Positions 56,199 through 63,359 of a stretch of DNA of 64,000 nt are shown piece by piece. Position 1 is the first letter of the stretch. Each line of letters starts with the position of its first letter. The position numbers and the translations under genes are program-made. Below the pieces are notes generated by a model. That model had not been told where the DNA came from. It saw only the letters and a program-made list of their open reading frames with translations, and ran no database searches. The stretch is from Bifidobacterium aemilianum (GTDB lineage: Bacteria; Actinomycetota; Actinomycetes; Actinomycetales; Bifidobacteriaceae), in contig NZ_PDCG01000001.1 of the NCBI RefSeq assembly GCF_003315635.1, forward strand, positions 186,001-250,000, read 5' to 3'.

Positions 56199-56636
56199 AT
56201 GACATACGCGCAGATGCGCAACTATGCCAGCTCGTTAAACGTGACAGTTTTCAGCGATCCCCTCCCCGGAAGCCTCAAAGGGTTGTACGACGAGGAAATC
56301 CAAACCATTATCATCGACCGAAGACTCACCTACCGACAGAAACGATGCACCCTGGTCCACGAGCTCTTCCACTGGTCTTATGGTGACGATGCCTGCGAGA
56401 CCATCGGACAATCACGAGCCGAGACCAGGACACGCAGGCACACCGCCCTCACCCTCATAGACACTATCGAATACCAGGCCGCCGAGGCCATGTACGACGC
56501 AGACCCCTACCAAATCGCCAACGAGCTCGACGTGACCCTGCAAGTCATTGACGACTACAGGGCCATACTGGACGAGCAGCGCAGGCTCGTCACCTTCCGC
56601 CACGACTGGGGCGATGACGTGCTTGTGAGCGCTTGA
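56199..56636 (+). CDS. ImmA/IrrE-type metallopeptidase, repressor-cleaving candidate
   Basis: 145 residues. Zinc-protease motif HELFHW near residue 60 in QKRCTLVHELFHWSYGDDAC; second Glu in the IEYQAAEAMYDADPY block. Partner of the CI-like repressor; in known systems ImmA cuts ImmR after DNA damage. The ATG at 56199 has no strong ribosome binding site; coupling from the upstream gene is possible (20 bases apart). Confidence 0.85.
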   Translation: MTYAQMRNYASSLNVTVFSDPLPGSLKGLYDEEIQTIIIDRRLTYRQKRCTLVHELFHWSYGDDACETIGQSRAETRTRRHTALTLIDTIEYQAAEAMYDADPYQIANELDVTLQVIDDYRAILDEQRRLVTFRHDWGDDVLVSA

Positions 56637-56660
56637 CGCCGCCTGGCGGTAGGCTACCTA
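56633..56660 (+). promoter_or_regulatory. lysogeny-gene promoter 1 with palindromic operator
   Basis: TTGACG (56633-56638), spacer of 16 holding the palindrome CCGCCTGGCGG (56639-56649) immediately after the -35, and -10 candidate TACCTA (56655-56660). It overlaps the end of the ImmA gene and precedes the membrane protein gene at 56692. Same design recurs at 57230 and 57850. Confidence 0.6.
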
Positions 56661-56691
56661 TAGCAACGCACCGTAGCCAAGGAGAGCAGAC

Positions 56692-57186
56692 ATGACAGCG
56701 CCGCAAGGATTCCAGCCACAGCCGCCACAAGACGATTACATGCAAAACTCACCGCAGCAGCAAAACCTAAATCCCCTCTATCGCGAGCTGCAGAAATACA
56801 AGAAAAGAGCAACGGTTTTAACGGTATCCACTTGCATCCTGTCAGTGACAACCCTTGTTTTCGGCGGCATCGTGGGCACTGCCCTGGTCATGACCATCGA
56901 ACAAAACAATAATGCTCTAGTTAAGGTATATGACGCTTGCATGTCAACGGATTTGGGCGCAATATCGCTTGGCGACAATAATTCCACACTGACGGTTAGC
57001 GAGAGTGGCAAACTGGACGCATACGACTGCGTAGCCTCCAAGCTTCCGATCCCCAAAGCCACCCAAACCAAGATAGGTGCCACAACAGGGTTCTCTGGTT
57101 CGCAATCGGATTCATGGGACGGATACAAGGCCACATGGTCGTACAGCGGCAGCAACGGTCTGGATCTCGTTATCCAAAAAGACTGA
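56692..57186 (+). CDS. lysogenic membrane protein
   Basis: 164 residues: Pro/Gln-rich cytoplasmic N-terminus (QPQPPQDDYMQNSPQQQN), one transmembrane helix (about 44-68, VLTVSTCILSVTTLVFGGIV) and an external domain of about 95 residues rich in Ser, Gly and Trp (GSQSDSWDGYKATWSYSG). Preceded by its own TTGACG promoter with palindrome, followed by a GC hairpin terminator. Surface exclusion or attachment-modifying function is inferred from the company it keeps. Confidence 0.7.
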   Translation: MTAPQGFQPQPPQDDYMQNSPQQQNLNPLYRELQKYKKRATVLTVSTCILSVTTLVFGGIVGTALVMTIEQNNNALVKVYDACMSTDLGAISLGDNNSTLTVSESGKLDAYDCVASKLPIPKATQTKIGATTGFSGSQSDSWDGYKATWSYSGSNGLDLVIQKD

Positions 57187-57200
57187 TACCAGCTACCTTT

Positions 57201-57220
57201 GGCCCCGTTTCGGCGGGGCT
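57201..57220 (+). terminator. repeated GC hairpin terminator, copy 1
   Basis: GGCCCCGTTTCGGCGGGGC folds with a six-base GC stem, then TTCCTTATGTT. The same sequence ends the next two lysogeny genes and recurs at 60277. Confidence 0.7.
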
Positions 57221-57229
57221 TCCTTATGT

Positions 57230-57257
57230 TTGACCCCACCTGACGGTATCCTACCCA
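57230..57257 (+). promoter_or_regulatory. lysogeny-gene promoter 2 with degenerate palindrome
   Basis: TTGACC (57230-57235), CCACCTGACGG (57236-57246) replacing the perfect palindrome, and TACCCA (57252-57257); spacer 16. In front of the first Ltp-like gene. Confidence 0.55.
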
Positions 57258-57291
57258 TGTAAGCGCAGCAGCTACAAAGGAAAGAGAGAAG

Positions 57292-57801
57292 ATGTCAAAG
57301 CAAGACAACGCCGGAACGAAGAAGCCGATCTTCAAGCGTGCATGGTTCTGGATCATCGTGGTCCTCGCCATCATCGTCATCTATTCGGCAACCATGAATG
57401 GCAACAAGACCAAGACCGACACCTCCGCGACCAGCGCCACAAGCTCAAGCCAGACACAGCAGCAGAAGCCGGAGGAACCCAAGAAGGAGAGCGTTCCCGC
57501 CGAGTACACGTCCGCACTGAACAAGGCCAAGACCTATTCCGATATGATGCACATGTCGAAGAAGGGCATCTATGACCAGTTGACCAGCGAGGCCGGGGAT
57601 AAGTTCAAGCCCGAGGCAGCCCAGTACGCGGTGGACAACCTCAAGGCCGATTACAACGCCAATGCCCTCGCCAAGGCCAAGGTCTACCAGAAGACCATGA
57701 GCATGAGTCCCGACGCGATCCGTGACCAGCTGACCAGCGACGCGGGTGAGAAGTTCACACCGGAAGAGGCGCAGTACGCCGTGGACAACCTCAATAAGTA
57801 G
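57292..57801 (+). CDS. Ltp-like exclusion protein, membrane-anchored
   Basis: 169 residues. One N-terminal transmembrane helix (AWFWIIVVLAIIVIYSATM), a Thr/Ser/Gln-rich linker, then two repeats of the Ltp (host surface-exposed lipoprotein, PF07553) helix-turn-helix, each ending in ...EEAQYAVDNL type sequence. Ltp of streptococcal phage TP-J34 blocks injection of DNA by other phages. Here the anchor is a membrane helix, not a lipobox. GGAAAG precedes the ATG. Confidence 0.82.
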   Translation: MSKQDNAGTKKPIFKRAWFWIIVVLAIIVIYSATMNGNKTKTDTSATSATSSSQTQQQKPEEPKKESVPAEYTSALNKAKTYSDMMHMSKKGIYDQLTSEAGDKFKPEAAQYAVDNLKADYNANALAKAKVYQKTMSMSPDAIRDQLTSDAGEKFTPEEAQYAVDNLNK

Positions 57802-57820
57802 CCGCTCACAACTTCCATTT

Positions 57821-57840
57821 GGCCCCGTTTCGGCGGGGCT
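57821..57840 (+). terminator. repeated GC hairpin terminator, copy 2
   Basis: Identical to copy 1, placed 20 bases after the first Ltp gene. Confidence 0.7.
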
Positions 57841-57849
57841 TCCTTATGT

Positions 57850-57877
57850 TTGACCCCGCCAGGCGGTAACCTTCCCA
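57850..57877 (+). promoter_or_regulatory. lysogeny-gene promoter 3 with palindromic operator
   Basis: TTGACC (57850-57855), perfect palindrome CCGCCAGGCGG (57856-57866), TTCCCA (57872-57877); spacer 16. In front of the second Ltp-like gene. Confidence 0.55.
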
Positions 57878-57905
57878 GGTAAGCACCGAAGCTGAAAGGT
57901 AAGAG

Positions 57906-58799
57906 ATGAAGAGGAAAGCACTGGCCCTGATCGTATGCTGCGGACTGATGGTCAGCATGGCAGGATGTGGAAACAAAAGCCCGAATTCAGCAGGGAAATC
58001 GTCAGATGATTCCTTGGATTCGCTGTATGAAAAACGCCCTCTTTTCTTTTCGTGCCGAGAGAAGGATGCCAGCGGGAACGATGTCAAGGACAGCAACGGC
58101 GAAGCAAAACTAGTGACCATTCACAACTATAAGGATTCATGGGAATACCCCGCACCGCTCGATTGCATGGCCCAAGGAGTCACACCAGACCCAACCGCGG
58201 AGCAGAAGGCGGCTCTGTCCAAAATAACCGCAAAAAATGATGAGAGCGACAAGGATAACGGGTTCACGCGGGTTCTGGCCGAATGTGCCAGCACCACCGG
58301 ATACCCGATCGATGGAAGAAGCGACACCAGCACCGACCCCAACCAAAACCCTTTCAAAAACGCGGATGATGCAAAGGACGGATACAAGGTACTAGCCTTC
58401 TGCCCTGACCACCCACAGGCAGCGAAGATAAAGCAGAACGCGGATCAGGCATCAGCGAAGAGCACAGAGGCCCAACAGCCAAGTCAGTCTGTCCCTGTCG
58501 ATTATCAATCTGCTCTTTCAAAGGCCCAAAGCTACTCGACAATGATGCACATGTCCAAAGCCGGCATATACGACCAGCTCACCAGCGAATACGGAGAGAA
58601 GTTCTCCCCCGAGGCCGCCCAGTACGCCGTCGACAACATCAAGGCCGACTACAACGCCAACGCCCTGGCCAAGGCCAAGACCTACCAGCAGTCGATGAAC
58701 ATGAGCCCCGAGGCGATCCGCGACCAGCTCACCAGCGAATACGGAGAGAAGTTCACACCGGAAGAGGCGCAGTACGCAATCGACAACCTCAACAAGTAA
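57906..58799 (+). CDS. Ltp-like exclusion lipoprotein
   Basis: 297 residues. Lipoprotein signal (ALALIVCCGLMVSMAGC, lipobox SMAGC), then about 180 residues unlike Ltp (two Cys, FSCREKDASGNDVKDSNG), then two Ltp helix-turn-helix repeats almost identical to those of the upstream gene. The long extension may reach through the wall. Likely superinfection exclusion or receptor masking. The Ltp repeats of the two genes share DNA as well as protein similarity, pointing to duplication. Confidence 0.85.
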   Translation: MKRKALALIVCCGLMVSMAGCGNKSPNSAGKSSDDSLDSLYEKRPLFFSCREKDASGNDVKDSNGEAKLVTIHNYKDSWEYPAPLDCMAQGVTPDPTAEQKAALSKITAKNDESDKDNGFTRVLAECASTTGYPIDGRSDTSTDPNQNPFKNADDAKDGYKVLAFCPDHPQAAKIKQNADQASAKSTEAQQPSQSVPVDYQSALSKAQSYSTMMHMSKAGIYDQLTSEYGEKFSPEAAQYAVDNIKADYNANALAKAKTYQQSMNMSPEAIRDQLTSEYGEKFTPEEAQYAIDNLNK

Positions 58800-58821
58800 T
58801 CAGATACAGCCTTCACTTCCA

Positions 58822-58841
58822 GGCCCCGTTTCGGCGGGGCC
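58822..58841 (+). terminator. repeated GC hairpin terminator, copy 3
   Basis: GGCCCCGTTTCGGCGGGGC followed by CTTCGC, about 20 bases after the second Ltp gene. Confidence 0.7.
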
Positions 58842-58864
58842 TTCGCATATCTGGGAAAGGCCAC

Positions 58865-59326
58865 CTACCACTTATAAGGAATGGGAAAGCTCACACCAAT
58901 GGCCTTCTCCACGACCATCGATATGAACACGACAGACAGGATGACCACCACCGTCTCCAAGGCCTCATCCATGATCCATGAGAACCGGAAGAAACCGGGA
59001 TGCTCCTCCTTGAGCTTACCGGCCCTGTCACACGGGTCAGCGTCGCCGTGCATCATGTTGGCCACCTTGACGAAGAAGTGCATGAACGGATGCCAACCTG
59101 ATGCCGCCAGCAGTGGAGCTGCATCAGAAGCGCTGCCGAATGGCCCGTTTTCGGGACTCATGTCCTCCACCATATCCGTGCGATGGTTGCCCTCCACAGG
59201 CTTAGACCCCACTTCCTTGGGAGATGAGGAAATCTCCCCGCCATTCAGGGGCTGGTCATCGCCGAATATAACATTCCCATCACCGTCGAGGATTTCATTT
59301 CCTTCACTATCGGTCATGAAGCTCAC
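58865..59326 (-). CDS. C-terminally anchored membrane protein paired with a metallopeptidase
   Basis: 153 residues. Acidic N-terminus (SEGNEILDGDGNVIFGDDQP), a soluble middle and a C-terminal transmembrane segment (VVVILSVVFISMVVEKAIGV). Start taken at GTG 59326 overlapping the upstream stop (GTGA); ATG 59317 is an alternative. The overlap with the second ImmA-type gene suggests they work together. Confidence 0.65.
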   Translation of the reverse strand: MSFMTDSEGNEILDGDGNVIFGDDQPLNGGEISSSPKEVGSKPVEGNHRTDMVEDMSPENGPFGSASDAAPLLAASGWHPFMHFFVKVANMMHGDADPCDRAGKLKEEHPGFFRFSWIMDEALETVVVILSVVFISMVVEKAIGVSFPIPYKW

Positions 59327-59874
59327 GACAGTCCCAAGAGCCTTGACCTATATGAGACCGCATCCACGGAAACCTTGAAATAATTGGCGATGTCGATATC
59401 CGAATTGCCATTCTCTTTCAGCTCACGGAACTTCATCTCAGGCATGAGGAGACTTCCCGCGAATTCGTTGGCTATGACCTCGAATACGTTCCCACGGTTC
59501 TCGTCCGATCTAGCGTCGACGTATCCCTCACCCGACCCGATGGGTTTTACCTTGAACCCATCGAAGCTGTCCGTGGACGCATGCGTCATGTAATGCCCAA
59601 GCTCGTGCGCTGCGGAGAATCGCTTTCTGCTCGGTGGCTGGTCTATGTCCAAATACATGGTCGCCGAATTGTCTCCACCGACGAGCATTCCCCAGCGATC
59701 CGTGCCAAGTTGCGAATCATATACTTCAACACCTGCCGCAGTGGCGATCTTGATAGGGTCGACGGGAAATTTGCCAGGCGTCCAATAGTTCTTCAATGCA
59801 TCAGAGGCAAGTTTCCTGGCTATCTTCCGCGCGTCACCATAGGTCATTACCTTGTCGTCCGACACTTCAGCCAC
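59323..59874 (-). CDS. second ImmA/IrrE-type metallopeptidase
   Basis: 183 residues with HELGHYMTHA near residue 90 and the second Glu in NEFAGSLLMPE, the ImmA/IrrE signature. C-terminal part (NSDIDIANYFKVSVDAVSYR) resembles the HTH-like end of such proteases. No XRE repressor is adjacent; instead it is coupled to a membrane protein, so its target is unknown. Confidence 0.82.
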   Translation of the reverse strand: MAEVSDDKVMTYGDARKIARKLASDALKNYWTPGKFPVDPIKIATAAGVEVYDSQLGTDRWGMLVGGDNSATMYLDIDQPPSRKRFSAAHELGHYMTHASTDSFDGFKVKPIGSGEGYVDARSDENRGNVFEVIANEFAGSLLMPEMKFRELKENGNSDIDIANYFKVSVDAVSYRSRLLGLS

Positions 59875-60110
59875 CTCCTGCCCGCTCGATTAACTTTTGC
59901 CCCGATTGAGTCACAATAGACACGCATCGGCGCTCTTTACATTCAGTATAACAAATCCTCCTATCACAGATTCCCGAACGGTCCTAATGGAAGTGTGTTG
60001 GCGTGTCACCACAAGTCATCCAGCTTCCTCGGAATCCAGAATCCCCCGATTCCCCTGGTCGGTAGGCCGTCCGCCACGATACCTGACCTGAGGCATCCGG
60101 ATTGCATTTT

Positions 60111-60130
60111 AGTATACATATAGTATACAT
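60111..60130. repeat. AT-rich tandem GTATAC sites
   Basis: AGTATACAT twice in 20 bases, each with the palindrome GTATAC. It lies upstream of the second metallopeptidase operon, within the gene-free 59875-60316 stretch. Minus-strand reading gives two TATACT -10-like boxes, so it may be a promoter or operator. Confidence 0.4.
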
Positions 60131-60164
60131 TTCCCGGTCAGCATGATTCGCCAGAGATAAGGAA

Positions 60165-60197
60165 GAAGCCCCACAGCCGTTGTGGCTGCAGGGCTTC
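60165..60197 (-). terminator. hairpin captured with the tRNA-Met fragment
   Basis: Arms GAAGCCC and GGGCTTC with an inner CAGCC/GGCTG stem. In the minus direction it follows the tRNA-Met 3' half directly and ends in TTCCTT, as a tRNA terminator would. Confidence 0.65.
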
Positions 60198-60201
60198 CCT
60201 C

Positions 60202-60247
60202 TGGTGGGGCCTCTCGGGCTTGAACCAAGGACCGACGGATTATGAGT
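60202..60247 (-). other. relic of a tRNA-Met(CAT) 3' half: old attachment site
   Basis: On the minus strand the 46 bases from the anticodon loop CTCATAA through a T arm (CTTGG, TTCAAGC, CCGAG) and AGGCCCC acceptor strand to A-CCA form the 3' half of an elongator tRNA-Met. The 5' half is absent (the preceding TGTAA cannot pair with TCCGT). Together with the following hairpin it has the same design as the tRNA-His att core, so it is probably an att remnant of another element. Confidence 0.7.
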
Positions 60248-60276
60248 TACACTGCAGTGACAACACAGTTCCCACT

Positions 60277-60296
60277 GGCCCCGTTTCGGCGGGGCC
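60277..60296 (+). terminator. repeated GC hairpin terminator, copy 4
   Basis: GGCCCCGTTTCGGCGGGGCC followed by TTCGCG; same sequence as the copies after the lysogeny genes. Here no plus-strand gene precedes it closely; on the minus strand it lies 20 bases beyond the membrane protein gene and may serve that gene. Confidence 0.6.
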
Positions 60297-60316
60297 TTCG
60301 CGTATGCGGGACATGA

Positions 60317-61387
60317 CTATAAATCGTTTGGCTTCTCGTCTTCATCATGCGTCGCATGACCAGCATCCGCCATAGTGTCTTCTGATCCGCGCCTCTCGGA
60401 AAATCTGTGGCTAATTCGCCGTAGCGCTTTCCTAATGCGCCGAAACCGTCTGCTCTGTTTGATGTCGTCCCTTTCAGGGATGTACCAGGACATCTGCTTT
60501 CTTGCTTCGTTCTGGAGTGAGACAATCTGACGCACATATCTTTTGTAAGATATCCAATATGGAATGAGAAGGAACACCGCTAGTAATATCAAGCCAATAG
60601 CAAGATTCAAAAATCCCGAGTCCAAGTGATATGGGGAGGATCCTGGGAAAAAAATCAATACAAGTAATACCCCGGCAACCGAGACTGCAATAGATGGTGC
60701 AGCGAATATGGCAGAGGCAATATACGACTTTTTTCTCAAGTCTGCGTTGTCGTAGACTTCTTTGAAGGCCTTCATCCCTTTCTCTATCTCATGCTCGATT
60801 CCCACAGGAAGCTCATTCTGCAGGAAAACGGGATCGACAAATACTTTAAATCCCATACGGCGACGACAATAACAACAGATATTCGTACAGATTAAAATGA
60901 ATAGAATCATACCAAGTAAATCCGCATATACGCATAATAATTGTGTAAAGAAACCTCTAATCCCCTTATTCGACATCGTAAACAACACGATGCACATGAC
61001 TGCACTTGCCGGCCAAACAGCTACACACCACGTAACCAAACATCCAACCTGTGATACTCGTTCATTTCCTATTTGATCGTTCACTCTCCAGTTGCCCAGT
61101 AGCCGTATGAAACGTCGTCTCGCAAGTTTGCGATTGCACGCATTCTTTCTCGCATTGATCTCATGACGCAGCAAGTCATCAGTTGTTTTGCCCTGCTGCT
61201 CATCCAACAGATTCGATTGCTTGATCAGTGCGCTTGTGGTGATTTTGAGATGGAATCCGGGAATGCCGCTTTCCTGGCGCAAGAATTTCACAAAACCCAA
61301 AATAGCGGTCACAGCCGGAAGGACAACAGCGGCAGTCTTGCAAATATTCTCCCAGTTGTCTTTGAAGAACTGTAATACAGAACCCAT
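60317..61387 (-). CDS. multi-span membrane protein of unknown function, AT-rich
   Basis: 356 residues with about five hydrophobic segments: one near the N-terminus (TAAVVLPAVTAILGFVKFL), two in the middle (LVTWCVAVWPASAVMCIVLF; LLGMILFILICTNICCYC) and two later (VAGVLLVLIFFPG; LAIGLILLAVFLLIPYWISY), then a strongly basic C-terminal tail (QSRRFRRIRKALRRISHRF). ATG 61387 with AAGGGAAG upstream; a longer frame to 61492 is unlikely. Base composition is clearly more AT-rich than the rest of the prophage, so it was probably acquired separately. Position beside the integrase is typical for exclusion or defence cargo. Not recognised. Confidence 0.65.
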   Translation of the reverse strand: MGSVLQFFKDNWENICKTAAVVLPAVTAILGFVKFLRQESGIPGFHLKITTSALIKQSNLLDEQQGKTTDDLLRHEINARKNACNRKLARRRFIRLLGNWRVNDQIGNERVSQVGCLVTWCVAVWPASAVMCIVLFTMSNKGIRGFFTQLLCVYADLLGMILFILICTNICCYCRRRMGFKVFVDPVFLQNELPVGIEHEIEKGMKAFKEVYDNADLRKKSYIASAIFAAPSIAVSVAGVLLVLIFFPGSSPYHLDSGFLNLAIGLILLAVFLLIPYWISYKRYVRQIVSLQNEARKQMSWYIPERDDIKQSRRFRRIRKALRRISHRFSERRGSEDTMADAGHATHDEDEKPNDL

Positions 61388-61572
61388 CAACTTCCCTTTT
61401 CTGCGAAATCCAATCGGCTTCAGGAATACGATGAATAAGCATATGCCCAAATCGGTCCTTTTCCCAACGTGACCTGAGCGAATGTGTGACAAGGTGAATC
61501 TTTTTCACACCCGCATATAACACCCTATTCTCCGTATTCCTTCCGCATGAAAATGCTCGTAATTGGAAACCG

Positions 61573-62889
61573 TCATTCGATGCCGAGGGCTGAGTCCAAT
61601 TTAAGCATGGCCTGCTTGCGTTCATCCAGGCCGGCGGTCCGGTAGTGCATGGTCATGGCCTCGCTGGAGTGGCCCACAATCTCTTGGATGAGTTGGAGGT
61701 CGACGCCTTGGGAGGCGAGGAGGGTGACGGCGCTGTAGCGGGTCTCGTGCCCGGTGTGCGCGTCGGGGTCTATGCCGGAGGCCCTCATCAGGGCGCGGAA
61801 GGCCTCGGCATCATCCCTCTTGGGAATGGGTGTGCCGTCCGCACGCCTGAAGATGAGGCCGTAGGGGTTGGGTATGGCCTTGGAGGCCTCCTTGTATCGG
61901 CGCATGGCCTCCATCAATGGTGGCACGATGGGCACAATCCTGCCGGTCCTGGACTTGGGCCGGGTCAACGCATAGGGGCCGCACAGGGGGCGCATGTCGT
62001 AGCCGTCCGGTGTCAGCCACTGGGCGTCCGGGCACATGGCCGCCTTCCTCCTGCCGCACGGGTACCCGCCGCCCGTGGGGGTCCCGCAGCCGTGGACCTT
62101 GGTCACGGTCTGCAGCTTCCAGTCGACCGCGTACACGCCAGTCCTCATGTTGAGGCTGTCCCAGGTCGCCCCAAGTATCTCGCCCTGCCTCATGCCCGTC
62201 AGGAGCCGCCACCACCAGATGGTGCCCTCCACAACCGGCATATGTGAGGACACGTCGAGCATGGCCCTCAGCTCGGGCACGCTGAACGCGCTGCGCCCCT
62301 CCCCCTGGTCCTTGCGGCTTGGGGTCCTGACGGCCAGGACGGGGTTGGAGGGTATGAGACGGTCGGCCCAGGCGGCCTGCATGATCTGGTTCAAACAGGT
62401 GCGGATCTGCCGTTTCAGGCTCAGGCCCGCCGGACCCTTGGGGTTGCCTTTCTGGTCGTAGGCCTGGGCGTTTTCGAGGATGCGGCGTACGGTGCTGGGC
62501 ACGATCTTGGCCAGGCTGGTGCCTGCGTACCGGTCCAGGTGGCGGTCGATGACGGTGCGGTACATCTCGATGGTCTTGGGGTCCGCCTCGTGCGCCTTGT
62601 GCTCCAACCACTGATGGGCGTACTCACCCAGTCTCACGTCAGCCTGGCCGACAGCTCCGGTGGCCGCGTACTCCTCACGGGCGGCCTTGAGCTTGGCCTT
62701 CACCTCGGCGCTGGTCGTGCCGGTGAGGGTCTTGCGGATGCGTCTGCCCGCCGAGTCGTAGCCGAGGTCGACCCGGGCCATCCAGCGTTGGCTGCGCTTG
62801 GTGACGGTCCGCCCGTCCTTGCCTTTGACCTTGTAGGTGTGCCAGTACGTGTATGGCTTGGCCGCACCGGTCGCCCTCCGCTTCGGCAT
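61573..62889 (-). CDS. int: tyrosine-family integrase
   Basis: 438 residues. Arm-binding and core-binding N-terminal domains (KLKAAREEYAATGAVGQADV; IEMYRTVIDRHLDRYAGTSL), catalytic domain with the first Arg in LLTGMRQGEILGATWDSLN, H-x-x-R in HTGHETRYSAVTLL, His in IVGHSSEAMTMHY and the nucleophile Tyr there. A Cys-rich insert (VHGCGTPTGGGYPCGRRK, AAMCPD, LCGPY) in the catalytic domain is unusual and may bind zinc. GGAGGTAGCG precedes ATG. Next to attR, reading away from it. Confidence 0.95.
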   Translation of the reverse strand: MPKRRATGAAKPYTYWHTYKVKGKDGRTVTKRSQRWMARVDLGYDSAGRRIRKTLTGTTSAEVKAKLKAAREEYAATGAVGQADVRLGEYAHQWLEHKAHEADPKTIEMYRTVIDRHLDRYAGTSLAKIVPSTVRRILENAQAYDQKGNPKGPAGLSLKRQIRTCLNQIMQAAWADRLIPSNPVLAVRTPSRKDQGEGRSAFSVPELRAMLDVSSHMPVVEGTIWWWRLLTGMRQGEILGATWDSLNMRTGVYAVDWKLQTVTKVHGCGTPTGGGYPCGRRKAAMCPDAQWLTPDGYDMRPLCGPYALTRPKSRTGRIVPIVPPLMEAMRRYKEASKAIPNPYGLIFRRADGTPIPKRDDAEAFRALMRASGIDPDAHTGHETRYSAVTLLASQGVDLQLIQEIVGHSSEAMTMHYRTAGLDERKQAMLKLDSALGIE

Positions 62890-62906
62890 CGCTACCTCCT
62901 GAACAA

Positions 62907-62932
62907 AAATGTGTGACCCATGTGTGACCCAT
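62907..62932. repeat. right integrase arm-type repeat
   Basis: Identical to 25229-25254: two TGTGTGACCCA units within 26 bp, 17 bases upstream of the integrase start. Likely integrase or excisionase binding site and possibly autoregulatory. Confidence 0.6.
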
Positions 62933-63040
62933 CCTATCGCGTATTGATAGGGTTCCTATCGGATGCCGATAAGGCTGTAAACGTTGGAATCAAGCCATTC
63001 CTGACATATACATCCTAGCAGGAAAAACACGGTTCACATA

Positions 63041-63124
63041 ATTGTGGTTCAGGAGGTCGCGCGTTCGAGCCGCGTTAGCCACCCCAGACCAAACCCCTAC
63101 TCCCACAAGGCGAGCAGGGGTTTT
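63041..63124 (+). repeat. attR, right 84-bp attachment repeat
   Basis: Identical to attL. It has the tRNA-His 3' half and terminator but no 5' half, so it encodes no tRNA. Confidence 0.95.
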
Positions 63125-63158
63125 GCAAAGCTGGAATCAGAGCACTCAGCCCAAGACT

Positions 63159-63214
63159 TGTGTGCCATTTGTGTGCCATAATTCCCAAAACCAAATCCGC
63201 AGTGTGTCACATGC
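63159..63214 (+). other. diverged copy of the attL-proximal phage end, outside attR
   Basis: This stretch has two TGTGTG-CCAT units, then ATAATT-CCAAAACCAAATC and a GTGTCACATG-type end, and lines up with 25231-25289 inside the prophage. It lies beyond attR in the same relation that the original lies beyond attL. It therefore looks like the left end of another, related element. Confidence 0.6.
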
Positions 63215-63359
63215 ACCTGCACTTGCGGCCCCATCAATCCGAAGGACCAACCTGCACCGGCTTGAATCGGAGAGGCTGTGGAAGCACAAATTGGGCGATG
63301 GCGGCAGGTCAGGCGGAACTAACCAGGCCAACCGCCCGGCACGGCAGTGGCCTGCACCG

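Larger units (their letters stand above)
25115..63124. mobile_element. prophage integrated in tRNA-His (siphovirus type)
   Basis: Bounded by identical 84-bp repeats. Inside are integrase, divergent CI/Cro-type regulators, recombination and replication genes, cos-region candidate, P27-type terminase, portal, MuF protein, capsid, tail with frameshifted chaperones, tape measure, fibre and lysis genes. No lesion was seen in any core gene, so the element looks potentially inducible. The tail module with a 1027-residue tape measure and Dit/Gp37-like tip proteins indicates a long, flexible tail. Lysogeny genes are on the plus strand, the lytic programme on the minus strand. Confidence 0.95.

Noticed and set aside
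63041-63116. Second tRNA-His gene at attR
   Set aside because: Only the 3' half is present; no 5' acceptor strand or D arm precedes it.
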